A program made the translations under genes and the position numbers. The notes beneath the pieces are model-generated. The model did not search any database, was not told the origin of the DNA, and worked only from the letters and a program-made list of their open reading frames with translations. DNA of 64,000 nt from Akkermansia muciniphila (GTDB taxonomy: Bacteria > Verrucomicrobiota > Verrucomicrobiia > Verrucomicrobiales > Akkermansiaceae). The stretch lies in contig NZ_PJKB01000001.1 of NCBI RefSeq assembly GCF_002884975.1, forward strand, positions 434,001 through 498,000, written 5' to 3'. The number at the start of each line of letters is the position of its first letter. The stretch's first letter is position 1. This document shows, one piece after another, positions 25,772-33,899 of this stretch.

Positions 25772-28072
25772 CTAACTGGTCGCTAAGATAAGTTTTTCAA
25801 GCTTTTGTAAGAATTCATATTCAGTTGTAGTTACACTATAACTAGTGAAATCTTGTTTTGAAATTTTATCTAGTTCCTTTATCCATTCTGTTTTTTTATC
25901 TTTGCCGCCGATTAGCTTTTCATCTCCAGGTATTGTACATATTTTTTCAAATAGGGAACTCCAATTATCTCCGTAAAGTGCAATTTTCCGATAATCTCCA
26001 ATTTGGAGACAATTCCAAGGGTCAGTTTTAGGTTCGTCAGAAGCTTTCTGATAATCAATATCGGTAGCTCTTTTATGTAAATCTGTAAAAACAGATTTAG
26101 GTATACCTAGTTTTAACCAATCATTTGGGCCATATTTGTTCATAAGAGCTTCTTTAAATGTAAGTGTCATCCATTCTCTTATTTCATGTATAATATCCAG
26201 AGATTGTACATTGTATGTTTTGGATTGATCTTTCCAGTATTCATCCAATCCATCAACAATAAAGTCTTCTCTTGTATTACGAATTGCTCTTTGTAGTATT
26301 CTCCAATATTTAGTTCGACCTCCTGTACCGTAACATCCTTTTAATTCTAATTTTTCTTCAGGAGTAAGCCCCTGCAAAAAATGCAATAATGGATCTAGGT
26401 AGTAATCAACGGACTCTAGAAATGTAGACATATTGACAGATTTAGGATCTAGCTTCTCTTTTGTAATAATAGTATCTGCAATGTCATTAAAAATACGGAG
26501 TAAACTAATAATCCCTGCATTGATTGTAAGATAACCGGCATTGTCTTTGCCTTGGTTCCATTCTGTAGTCAAATTTTTCTGAACACGCCTAAAACAACCT
26601 ACTAAAAAAGAGTATAATAATTTAGCTGTTTCATCATTATCTCCTAAATCAAAAGTCCCATGTTTTCGAAGTGTTTGGTCTGTGTATATATTAAAAAAAT
26701 TACTAGAATCTAATCCTATTTTTATGGAATCAATACTAATGCATTTTGTCGCTGTGCTGGTTGATTCTCCCACCAAAATACGATCATATAGAGGAGAATC
26801 TTTTGTCTCTCCTAATTTTTGCGCAAGGTGAAGTTTTAAAGCCACTACCTGATTTGTTTTATTTTCATCAGTCCAAAGTAGATCAGAATTTAATGTATTT
26901 CTTAAATTTTTTGAAACAGATTTCTGATTTTCATTAATTTGCATGAATAACTTTACTTGATCTTTACGACTCAGGTTTACAAATAAAACTACGGGTATAG
27001 TATTTGATTTGCTGTATTTGGTGTCTGTATAACCATACAAACGATGCTGTCCATCAATAATATAAGCACTTCCATATTTTTTAGGAAGGTGCAGAATGCC
27101 GATTTTGGACTCTGTGTCTTCTACCTGAGTAGTAGCTTGATCAAATTGTAGGGCTCTCCGTGTATCAATATTGACAACGATAGAGTTAGGGAAGAAGCCG
27201 CCTTCATCAATAAATTGTCGAATTGACTGTAAGCGACTCTTTTTAATAAGGCGCTGATAAGTAGGCATCATTTCTGCATTTGCTTTACTTCGATGTAGAA
27301 CATAACTAATTTTTAATAATTTTTCAGGTTCTATTGAGAAGGAATAATATTTATACCCACCCATTTTCCCAGATATAGCCGGTATTTTGTTCGCTATTCC
27401 AGGTATGTCGCTACTACGAAATATATTTGCTAATAATTGGAATTTAGATGATGATCCAAGATGTTTTGCTAATTCCCTATAATATTCTAATACATCTTCA
27501 TCAAAATGTAGGATATTAAATTCTTTCAATCTATCTTGATCATTTTTTGATAAATAGTAGTTATTAGTTGCTAAAATCCATTTGAATTTATGATTATTTA
27601 GTTTTAAATTCTTTTTAAGATTAGTTATTATTCCTTTTTGAAATCCACTGATAGCCTCAATGTCTTTTTTGAAATTGCCACATTTCGGACCTTCTGGTGC
27701 TGATTTACATTCAATCAACAATACGCATTCATCATCTACTGCGAATACGTCAATTTGTTTGGTTAATTTAGCATCTGATTTGTGATAAGGAAGATCAAAA
27801 TTTCTATCTTTATTCATGTAATGAAACCCCATATCGGCAAAAATATTCCAGACTTGATCTTCAAATGCCATGTCTTGAGATTTTTTTTTGATTATACGGG
27901 CACTTTGTTTATAGTACTTACATACAGACCATCCTTTTTTTTCACGTTCGGAGATTTCAGAAAGGGGGATGCTTTCACTAAGATAATCGCTTCGGCGTCT
28001 TTTCTTTTGTGCTCGCAATTCATGGCCTGTTACAAGTTTGTTTTGGAGACAATTCTCTTCTTCTCTTTTCAT
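25772..28072 (-). CDS. PD-(D/E)XK nuclease-like domain fused to a DGQHR (DndB-like) domain
   Basis: The 766-residue protein starts with a basic stretch. A restriction-endonuclease-like domain follows at about residues 65-200: AFEDQVWNIFADMGF helix, then Asp108 in KQIDVFAV and Glu121-x-Lys123 in LLIECKSA, which fits a PD-(D/E)XK core of the Mrr or type III/IV kind. The middle carries the DGQHR motif (about 340-344, AYIIDGQHRLYGYTD), followed by an LFMQINENQKSV segment, diagnostic of DGQHR/DndB-family proteins in the ParB/sulfiredoxin-like superfamily. A helical C-terminal region of about 350 residues is unassigned. ATG 28072 lies 4 bp after the methylase stop; a TTG at 28087 is an alternative start. 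Likely role: the nuclease or NTP-dependent effector of a modification-linked restriction system. Confidence 0.82.
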   Translation of the reverse strand: MKREEENCLQNKLVTGHELRAQKKRRRSDYLSESIPLSEISEREKKGWSVCKYYKQSARIIKKKSQDMAFEDQVWNIFADMGFHYMNKDRNFDLPYHKSDAKLTKQIDVFAVDDECVLLIECKSAPEGPKCGNFKKDIEAISGFQKGIITNLKKNLKLNNHKFKWILATNNYYLSKNDQDRLKEFNILHFDEDVLEYYRELAKHLGSSSKFQLLANIFRSSDIPGIANKIPAISGKMGGYKYYSFSIEPEKLLKISYVLHRSKANAEMMPTYQRLIKKSRLQSIRQFIDEGGFFPNSIVVNIDTRRALQFDQATTQVEDTESKIGILHLPKKYGSAYIIDGQHRLYGYTDTKYSKSNTIPVVLFVNLSRKDQVKLFMQINENQKSVSKNLRNTLNSDLLWTDENKTNQVVALKLHLAQKLGETKDSPLYDRILVGESTSTATKCISIDSIKIGLDSSNFFNIYTDQTLRKHGTFDLGDNDETAKLLYSFLVGCFRRVQKNLTTEWNQGKDNAGYLTINAGIISLLRIFNDIADTIITKEKLDPKSVNMSTFLESVDYYLDPLLHFLQGLTPEEKLELKGCYGTGGRTKYWRILQRAIRNTREDFIVDGLDEYWKDQSKTYNVQSLDIIHEIREWMTLTFKEALMNKYGPNDWLKLGIPKSVFTDLHKRATDIDYQKASDEPKTDPWNCLQIGDYRKIALYGDNWSSLFEKICTIPGDEKLIGGKDKKTEWIKELDKISKQDFTSYSVTTTEYEFLQKLEKLILATS

Positions 28073-28076
28073 AATT

Positions 28077-28928
28077 TTATCTAACAATATTAGTAAATAA
28101 GAATTCGTCTACATGTCCCCGTTGAGCGTTTTTTCCACCAAGTAAATTAGCTCGGTTGACTTGAATTAATAAATCGCCTTTGTTAAATATTTCAGATATT
28201 TTACTGTGGGCGGCATTAGTTAACACGTAGAAAGCTTTCTTTAATTTAATTTTATCAATTAAATTACTAAGACGATATTGGTCTTCTAATGAGAAAATCT
28301 TTTGATTGTATTTAATAAATCCATTATTATTGTGTGAGATCGTATACGGAGGATCTATGAAAATAAGATCTCCTTTTTCAATGCGAGAAAGTGTTGACTC
28401 GAAATCACAACACATTAATTCAGCTCCTTGTAATTTAGCGCTGGCTTTTCGTAGTACATTTTCATTCAAAACAATTTTATTCCTATACCCATAAGGGACA
28501 TTATATTTTCCTTTAAGATTGACACGATATATACCATTAAATGACGTTTGATTTAGGTATATAAACCGTGCAGATTTTTCTACCAGAGAGGGCGGAGATG
28601 AATCGCGTAAATTATAATAAAAATCTTTTTCATTAGGATATTTCCTTAATAAGGAAATTATTTCATCAACATTATCACGTATGCTGAGATAAGTTTCAAT
28701 AAGCTCTCGGTTGGAATCAGATAAAAATATGCGACCATGGTGGGTGAGAGAAAAAAATACGGAACCTCCTCCTAAGAAGGGTTCATGATAGTTGACAAAT
28801 GAACATTCGCTCAAAAGAGGGCGTAGATACTTGACTATCCAGCTTTTCCCTCCAGCCCAACGTAGAAAAGGTTTTGCAACATTTTCTTCAGGAAAATGAT
28901 CCTTTGGTTGAGATTGGTGGATTTTCAT
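28077..28928 (-). CDS. Dam-type DNA adenine-N6 methyltransferase (D12 class)
   Basis: The 283-residue enzyme transfers a methyl group from S-adenosylmethionine to adenine in DNA. It has the D12-class motifs: PFLRWAGGK (residues 20-28) for cofactor binding, HEPFLGGGSVFF, and the catalytic DPPY at 192-195. The length matches the Dam/DpnM class. The target could be GATC, but specificity cannot be read from sequence. It is the first gene of the island operon, 4 bp before the nuclease-DGQHR gene, and is preceded by a good sigma-70-like promoter. Strong AT bias supports recent transfer. Confidence 0.93.
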   Translation of the reverse strand: MKIHQSQPKDHFPEENVAKPFLRWAGGKSWIVKYLRPLLSECSFVNYHEPFLGGGSVFFSLTHHGRIFLSDSNRELIETYLSIRDNVDEIISLLRKYPNEKDFYYNLRDSSPPSLVEKSARFIYLNQTSFNGIYRVNLKGKYNVPYGYRNKIVLNENVLRKASAKLQGAELMCCDFESTLSRIEKGDLIFIDPPYTISHNNNGFIKYNQKIFSLEDQYRLSNLIDKIKLKKAFYVLTNAAHSKISEIFNKGDLLIQVNRANLLGGKNAQRGHVDEFLFTNIVR

Positions 28929-29297
28929 CGGAAACGCGTTGCTCTAATATAGAAGATTTTTTACAACAATACAATATAATTTCCCCAGTGTAGTGCTTGA
29001 GAGTACGATCTGCCCTGAACGAATTTTGGAAAAACTAATTTAGGGTAACTGGGAGTGTAAACAGGTCCATTCTTTTGAGGGCGAATATGTTGACGATATC
29101 GACCTCTCAACTTTTTCCTAGGGAATGAATCAGAGTACATCGACTATTTAGTGATTTTTGAGTAGAGACATCATAGGGTATCAATGGCTTTTTTTTCTTT
29201 GTTATTTTGTATTTTATAAAAATATATTATCCATTAATCATTCTAGGAAAATCTAAGAAAATCTTGATCATATATGGGGATTTTGAATAACTGGCTC
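28929..29297. other. AT-rich intergenic DNA after the island operon
   Basis: About 370 bp. Apart from the operon promoter, I find no intact gene. The stretch 29190-29270 is very AT-rich, with T-runs. It probably contains the island boundary or decayed prophage sequence. Confidence 0.45.
28946..28974 (-). promoter_or_regulatory. Promoter of the methylase / nuclease-DGQHR operon
   Basis: On the minus strand, TTGTAT (28974-28969) and TATATT (28951-28946) are separated by exactly 17 bp. The expected start point lies about 10 bp before the methylase ATG at 28928, giving a very short leader. Confidence 0.6.
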
Positions 29298-29414
29298 ATG
29301 AGTTTGCAGCAGTGCGAAGAGACGTCTAAGGGAACATCGGTTAGAGATTTAACCGTACTTTTCCGAAAGCTCAGCGAATTCGTCAATTCAGTGAAGGTTG
29401 ACGGTAATAATTAA
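29298..29414 (+). CDS. Short frame, probable prophage remnant (38 aa)
   Basis: ATG 29298 opens a 38-codon frame (MSLQQCEETSKGTSVRDLTV and on to VDGNN). The predicted peptide is mainly helical. It lies just upstream of another short frame and the tail-like pseudogene on the same strand, so it may be a surviving small gene or a fragment. I do not recognise it. Confidence 0.35.
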   Translation: MSLQQCEETSKGTSVRDLTVLFRKLSEFVNSVKVDGNN

Positions 29415-29474
29415 TATCCAAGCAAACCGGACGGGTTCATACAATCCTGGACGGGGGGCCTGATTTAACGTTTC

Positions 29475-29648
29475 ATGCAGGATGCTATTTTTCTGCAACA
29501 GATACAGGATTTTTTTGAAGTGGCAGCAATGATTGCTGTGTATTCGGAAAATGGAGGACACGTTAAACCAGGGGATGGCTGGATCAGATTCCGGTTGCCC
29601 CGGCTGGAAAAAGGGGCTCCTGTGGAAACCACCATAGAAGCTATCTAA
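29475..29648 (+). CDS. Short frame, probable prophage remnant (57 aa)
   Basis: A 57-codon frame from ATG 29475 to TAA 29648 follows an in-frame stop by two codons, so this ATG is the only start. The peptide includes AAMIAVYSENGGHVKPGDGW and ends with TTIEAI. The composition is balanced and the base content returns to the chromosomal average. The position upstream of a tail-fibre-like pseudogene suggests a small phage structural or accessory protein. Function is unknown. Confidence 0.42.
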   Translation: MQDAIFLQQIQDFFEVAAMIAVYSENGGHVKPGDGWIRFRLPRLEKGAPVETTIEAI

Positions 29649-29783
29649 CCGTTGAAGCTGTCAAAATCCGGGAAGACCGCAGGCTTTTCGCGAGCGAGAA
29701 TGTTTTTGGAGTTACCATCATGAATATGAAGGCAGCAGAGTCGTCATGCCACTTCATTACAAGTAACAACAATAAACAAAACC

Positions 29784-31006
29784 ATGAATACTATTAATAT
29801 TCTCAATGGAGTCACCCTGGCATCCCAGGAGGAAGTAACCGGACATACCGGGAATACAACGATGCATCTTACGGAAGAAGAGCGTACGGCCTGGAATTCC
29901 GCCGCCGCTATTCCTGACGCATCCGGTACTTACACCGGCAACAACACGCACGCAGGCGTGGAAACATTCAACGGGGCTGTGGTTTTGAACGGCCCCGTAA
30001 CATCGACGCACTGGAAACCGGGCGCATGCTCGCGAAGGTGACGGCTTGTTCCTGCATACCTCTGATAAGCGCCTTCAACGCGACGGTTAAGCAGAAGGGG
30101 CCTATGGGGTTCAATATCTCCAGGCCTGCCGACGGAAGGCCAGTAAAAGTGGGAGGCACCGGAAACCCGTGGGGATGGTGGAGCAAGGACAAGGTCGTTG
30201 TACAAATCAATTTCGTTCCGGATGAACGGGCCGTTTTTGAGGTGGGCTCATGCACGTTTGCGGATTTTACCGCTCCTCCGGAAGATCATTATGCCTATGC
30301 CCATACCATACGGCAAACAGGCAATGCCGCCGGCATTTATATCAGTCTTCAAATCGACAGTGCTCTGCGCAAATTCCGGGTGAAATATCATTCCAGGCTC
30401 TCGAATTCCGCCGTGGCTCCGGGGGTGCTGAGCGTTTATGAATGGGATATGCCGGAGGAATTTTACAATGTTAAAATGGCACGCCTCATTTATGCCTACC
30501 GTCACCAGTATCTGGACGTGTATTACGTGACGCCCTCGGGAGAACTGAAGCTTATCGCTGCTACGCCGGCCTCACAGGGTTACGCCATCACTGAGGCTCA
30601 ATTGCTGTTTCATGGCAACAGTGAAATTTATTCCGCCATAGCGCACGTGGAGGATAACAAGCTGAGGGACTGGCTCGGCAAGCAGCCGCTTCCCTATTCC
30701 CGTTCCAAATGGGTTGAGCGCAATTCGAATGCTCCTTTATCCGGTATTGATCTGCCTTCTGCCGGGGGAAGCTCTTCGTTGACGCTGAATTCCGGCGTCG
30801 GTTCTGCATGGACGCTGGTTTCAAAGCCCGACTGGCTGGACGCAGGTGCGGAGCATTGGAAGAACGGCGCTGTCGTGACCGTATCAGCCGGAGCTGCGGA
30901 AGAAACGCGGCATGGCTCGCTCATCCTTGCGACGGATGGCAACCATGCGGCGGCCGGAGTTAAAGCCTATGAAAAAGTTGTCATCACGCAAACTGTCCAA
31001 GCGTGA
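29784..31006 (+). pseudogene. Frameshifted phage tail-fibre-like gene with a C-terminal BACON-like domain
   Basis: Two overlapping frames read as one broken gene. The first (from ATG 29784) encodes MNTINILNGVTLASQEEVTG, HLTEEERTAWNSA and a repeat-like GTYTGNNTHAGVETFNGAVV, typical of phage tail-fibre N-termini. It runs out after about 85 codons. The second frame, offset by -1, can be joined near 29995-30000 at the run CCCC (GPV continuing as NIDALETGRMLAKV) and is open to 31006. It contains a lectin-like body and a C-terminal BACON-like module (SAWTLVSKPDWLDA, VVTVSAGAAEETRHGSLILA, VVITQ). No slippery heptamer lies at the join, so loss of one base is more likely than programmed frameshifting. 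The second part could still be translated from ATG 30026. Confidence 0.62.
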
Positions 31007-31110
31007 GGCAGATGTAAATAACGGTCATGGCCTGCTCTGGGCTGATGGGCAGTAACGCTTGAAGCGGCTGTCCGCATCAACCGACAGAGGCGAACATTGG
31101 TTCGCATTCA

Positions 31111-31142
31111 GACGGGCGGCTTTTAGCCGTCCGTCTTTTTTT
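31111..31142. terminator. Bidirectional terminator between the tail-like pseudogene and acyltransferase
   Basis: GACGGGCGGCT and AGCCGTCCGTC form an 11-bp stem (one G-T pair) with a tiny loop, followed by TTTTTTT on the plus strand. It overlaps the last codons of the minus-strand acyltransferase, whose stop lies in the loop. Confidence 0.8.
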
Positions 31143-32310
31143 GGAGTACGGAAGATGAAGGTTCAAGGCTGCGGTTATTTTTCCGTTTCAGGAAATGCTT
31201 CGCCAGGAAGCTCCGGACGGGTTCATCGTAGAACTTCAGGCAGAGCCAAGCCAGCAGGATGCTTCCGATGACGACGGCCAGAGCGCCGGGGAGGGATTCA
31301 GAGAAGGAGAGGTCTCCGTTTTTCACCCACGCATAGTACAGGTAGATGAACGGGTAGTGCACCATGTACAGGGGGTAGGAGATTCTGCCCAGGAACCGGC
31401 ATATTTTATCCGTATAGGGATCAGTGATTTTTCCGGAAGCGCCAAAGAGGAGGATAAGGGGGAAGAAGACCGCGAAGCACACGGTTTCATAGAGGCTGTT
31501 CATCCAGAAGGCGTCTTCTCCCCCCAGCCGGGGAACGGCCAGCAGGATGGCGAGGGAAATGCCGCATAGCCAGAAGGAACCCTTGATGTTGACGGGCTTG
31601 AACAGGCGGAACAGAAGCAGCCCCGCGGAGAAGGAGTACAGCAGGCGCAGGGAGCCGCCTGTCCATTCCGTGCCGGTCATGGCGAAGCCGGAGCAGATGT
31701 CACCATTGGGTCCCCAAAAGCTGAAGGAAGCCAGGCCGCATCCGGCCAGGATCACCAGCACGGCCAGGGAACGCGTGGAGAGTTTCCGGATGAACAGCGC
31801 ATAGAGAAGGTTGCCGATGTATTCAAAGAATAGCGACCAGCTTGGCCCGTTGAGCGGGTACATCTCTCCCAGTCCCCGGATTTCAAGGCCGGGAGGCGAC
31901 GGAATCAGCAGGACATTGACGAAGGTGGCGACCAGCAGGGAGATGACCGCGACTTGGGACACATCCCATACGGAACAGCCCTGGAAATAAAAGATGAGCG
32001 CGCCGATGACCGCTCCTATCGCCACCATGGGCTGCAGGCGTATGAGGCGGCGCTTGATGAATTCCCCGGTCGTCATCGTTTTCCAGCGGTTGTCGTAGGC
32101 GTAACCGATGACGAACCCGGACAGCATGAAGAAGAAGTCAACGGCCAGGTAGCCGTGGTTGATGATTTGGTCCACATGGCTGGTGGCGTATGCTTCAAAG
32201 ATATGGAACCACACGACGACAATGGCGGCCACCCCGCGCAATCCGTCAAGAATGTGGTAGTGATGTTTTTCACTTCCGGGTGGGATGGGAGAGTTCTGTG
32301 AGTTCGACAT
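31123..32310 (-). CDS. Acyltransferase-3 family membrane protein
   Basis: The 395-residue member of the acyltransferase-3 family has about ten membrane helices. The N-terminal signature is clear: HILDGLRGVAAIVVVWFHIF with the catalytic-type His, then YLAVDFFFMLSGFVIGYAY. It probably acylates a cell-surface saccharide or lipid. It differs considerably from the acyltransferase at 3361-4515 and is closer to OafA-type members. It lies between prophage remnants and the S24 repressor, so it could be accessory gene content. Its GC content, however, matches the chromosome. Confidence 0.88.
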   Translation of the reverse strand: MSNSQNSPIPPGSEKHHYHILDGLRGVAAIVVVWFHIFEAYATSHVDQIINHGYLAVDFFFMLSGFVIGYAYDNRWKTMTTGEFIKRRLIRLQPMVAIGAVIGALIFYFQGCSVWDVSQVAVISLLVATFVNVLLIPSPPGLEIRGLGEMYPLNGPSWSLFFEYIGNLLYALFIRKLSTRSLAVLVILAGCGLASFSFWGPNGDICSGFAMTGTEWTGGSLRLLYSFSAGLLLFRLFKPVNIKGSFWLCGISLAILLAVPRLGGEDAFWMNSLYETVCFAVFFPLILLFGASGKITDPYTDKICRFLGRISYPLYMVHYPFIYLYYAWVKNGDLSFSESLPGALAVVIGSILLAWLCLKFYDEPVRSFLAKHFLKRKNNRSLEPSSSVLQKKTDG

Positions 32311-32671
32311 AGGAGAAGCTGTTTTTTAATGTTGTTTTTGTTTTGTTTTGAGAGAGTGTCCGCCGTATCAGCCCATTCCCCGCTACGGATAGCCCCGTAC
32401 AGGGGAGAAATCATCCGGAGGCGCAGTTTTCGCGTTACCTAATCAAATACCATTCCACCCTGCAAGTTCTTTCATCCATTGTCCTTTATCATAGGGCTTT
32501 ATAGGGGGAATAGGGGGAATAGGGGGAATAGGGGGAATAGGGGGAATAGGGGGAATAGGGGGAATAGGGGGAATAGGGGGAATCACCGCCGGGCAGGGAG
32601 GGAAGACGGCTTTAGAGGCGGGAGTGGATGGGGGACAGGGAGCGCCTTTTCCTGTATGATGGGGCAGAAGG
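32311..32671. other. Intergenic region with a 9-bp tandem repeat
   Basis: About 360 bp between the acyltransferase start and the repressor stop. It contains the promoter side of the acyltransferase and a 9-copy minisatellite (32502-32582). The reading frames through the repeat (poly-IPP and poly-RGN) have no other coding character. Confidence 0.6.
32502..32582. repeat. Nine perfect copies of a 9-bp unit (TAGGGGGAA)
   Basis: The unit TAGGGGGAA is repeated nine times with no mismatch over 81 bp. The G5 runs could form G-rich structures. It lies 90 bp beyond the end of the S24 repressor gene and is not within a convincing gene. Perfect identity suggests recent expansion, so copy number should vary between strains. 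Confidence 0.95.
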
Positions 32672-33469
32672 CTACCCCTTGCGGTAGTTCGCGAGCGTTT
32701 CCACGTATATTCCAGAGATGCTGCCTCCCTCCATGGGGGCAATATCCTTGAACGCGGGATTGAGGGGCTGGAGCAGGTATTCCGTTTTTCCGGTTTCCGC
32801 ATTTTTCCTCCGGATCAGTTTTTTCAGGGTCACTCCGCGGCCGTCGTTGTATTCCACGATAGTGCCCGGTTTCGGGACGGGCGGGGCCGTATGGCGCCGC
32901 ATGACCACCAGCGCGCCGTCCGGGATGAGGGGTTCCATGGATTTTCCTTCCACGCGGACCACGTATTCGTTTTTGCCCAGGGGCCTTTCCATGTAAATGG
33001 TGGACGGGACGGTATCGCTTTCTGAAAGGGAGCCCGCGGCGATGTTGCCGACAATCTGCGTGCTGTATTCGCGCCTGCCAGGGGACGGGAATTGTTCCGC
33101 CAGCGGAACGAAGGGAGTTCGTTCCGGCCGGAGCTGGCGCACGTCCGCCGCTTCATCCGCCAGCTCGGTCAGCCACTGGCGCAGGGGAACTCCCTTTTCA
33201 GAGGCGGCCCTTTCATAGTTCCTCATGCGTTCCTCCGTGATTTCCAGCACAAGGCGGTTGGTCTGGATAGCCTCATTTTCCGGCTGAACCGGCCCGTATT
33301 GGGACATCAGGGAGTGGATTTTTAAAATGGCGTTGGAGGGGAAGGGGCCGGAGGGGGAAAGCCAGTTGTTGACCGTTCCTTTCTCCGTGCCGCATTCCCT
33401 GGCGAGCCAGTCACGGTCCTTTCCGATGGCTTTCAGCCAGTTTTTCACGTCCCCTTTTGTCGGTGTCAT
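32672..33469 (-). CDS. Phage-type repressor: helix-turn-helix with S24 (LexA-like) peptidase domain
   Basis: The 265-residue protein has a short N-terminal helix-turn-helix (WLARECGTEKGTVNNWLS). A helical linker with ELADEAADVRQLRPER follows, then an S24 signal-peptidase-like fold. The catalytic Ser lies in GKSMEPLIPDGA and the Lys in GVTLKKLIRRK. Such proteins repress phage or stress genes until self-cleavage is stimulated by RecA. I choose ATG 33469 (MTPTKGDV) over 33484. It is transcribed away from a small membrane gene. The palindromes at 33483 and 33548 are its likely operators, the first overlapping the region just upstream of its own start. Confidence 0.88.
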   Translation of the reverse strand: MTPTKGDVKNWLKAIGKDRDWLARECGTEKGTVNNWLSPSGPFPSNAILKIHSLMSQYGPVQPENEAIQTNRLVLEITEERMRNYERAASEKGVPLRQWLTELADEAADVRQLRPERTPFVPLAEQFPSPGRREYSTQIVGNIAAGSLSESDTVPSTIYMERPLGKNEYVVRVEGKSMEPLIPDGALVVMRRHTAPPVPKPGTIVEYNDGRGVTLKKLIRRKNAETGKTEYLLQPLNPAFKDIAPMEGGSISGIYVETLANYRKG

Positions 33470-33482
33470 GGCTTGATGATAC

Positions 33483-33493
33483 ACGATTTTCGT
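33483..33493. promoter_or_regulatory. Probable repressor operator 1
   Basis: ACGA-TTT-TCGT, an 11-bp perfect dyad, lies 14 bp upstream of the repressor start. It matches the second site at 33548-33560 (ACGA-ATA-TCGT), so the shared pattern is ACGA-N3-TCGT. The two sites are about 66 bp apart. Confidence 0.6.
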
Positions 33494-33547
33494 GAATTGT
33501 CGATAAAAAGAAGTAAATTAAATCCGTGAAAAATGTGTTGACTGATT

Positions 33548-33560
33548 AACGAATATCGTT
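33548..33560. promoter_or_regulatory. Probable repressor operator 2
   Basis: AACGA-ATA-TCGTT is a 13-bp perfect dyad ending 12 bp before ATG 33573 of the divergent gene. It shares the ACGA-N3-TCGT core with operator 1 and sits where bound repressor would block transcription. A TTGACT hexamer lies at 33538-33543. Confidence 0.62.
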
Positions 33561-33572
33561 AAAAAAGAAGTC

Positions 33573-33899
33573 ATGAAGTACATGCCTTTGGACATTTCCA
33601 TGATGAAGCCGGAGCCGTTCCCGTATTCCGTGATGATGAGGTCCGACCTGCATCCCAAAAGACAGCCCTCCGGGGAAGAAGGATGGCGCGGCCGCCTGGG
33701 GGCAGTCTGCGGCGCAGTGCAAACGCTGGTCCTTCAATGCAGGGCAAAGGCGGAACGGCAGAAGATGGTGATGACCGTTCTTTCCGTCGCGGGGGCTTGT
33801 GCTTTCGGCCTGTTGGCCGTCGGCGTGTTCTGGCTGGCCGTAGAAATGGACAATTCCGATTTGCAGGCATCCAAGTCTTCCTGTTCCATAAGGCCGTAA
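33573..33899 (+). CDS. Small membrane protein divergent from the S24 repressor
   Basis: I do not recognise this 108-residue protein. Residues 1-60 are polar and basic, a membrane helix spans about 65-90 (VMTVLSVAGACAFGLLAVGV), and a short acidic/serine tail follows. Being divergent from a phage-type repressor and directly behind its operator, it occupies the place of an early phage or stress-induced gene. Membrane topology fits an SOS-type small effector, but this is only inference. Confidence 0.6.
   Translation: MKYMPLDISMMKPEPFPYSVMMRSDLHPKRQPSGEEGWRGRLGAVCGAVQTLVLQCRAKAERQKMVMTVLSVAGACAFGLLAVGVFWLAVEMDNSDLQASKSSCSIRP

Larger units (their letters stand above)
25650..29297. mobile_element. 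AT-rich accessory island beside tRNA-Gly carrying a nuclease-DGQHR / Dam methylase operon
   Basis: Base composition drops sharply from the GC-rich surroundings to strongly AT-rich DNA just after the tRNA and rises again near 29.4 kb. Codon use in the two genes is correspondingly AT-biased. The island contains no integrase, transposase or clear flanking direct repeats. Prophage-like fragments follow directly at 29.3-31.0 kb, so it may be a cargo module of a decayed prophage. The limits are approximate. Confidence 0.6.

Noticed and set aside
29000-29160. Possible insertion-sequence end around GGGAGTGTAAACAGG
   Set aside because: No matching inverted partner, target duplication or transposase frame was found.
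29995-30005. Programmed -1 frameshift in the tail-like gene
   Set aside because: No X-XXY-YYZ slippery heptamer is in the right phase, so a one-base loss at the C-run is the simpler explanation.
25650-31006. Direct repeat of the tRNA-Gly 3' end as an att site
   Set aside because: I looked by eye for a second copy of the T-arm and acceptor sequence and did not find one.
32443-32802. Minus-strand frame with repeated Ile-Pro-Pro
   Set aside because: It reads through the 9-bp minisatellite and overlaps the repressor gene in another frame, without any other coding sign.
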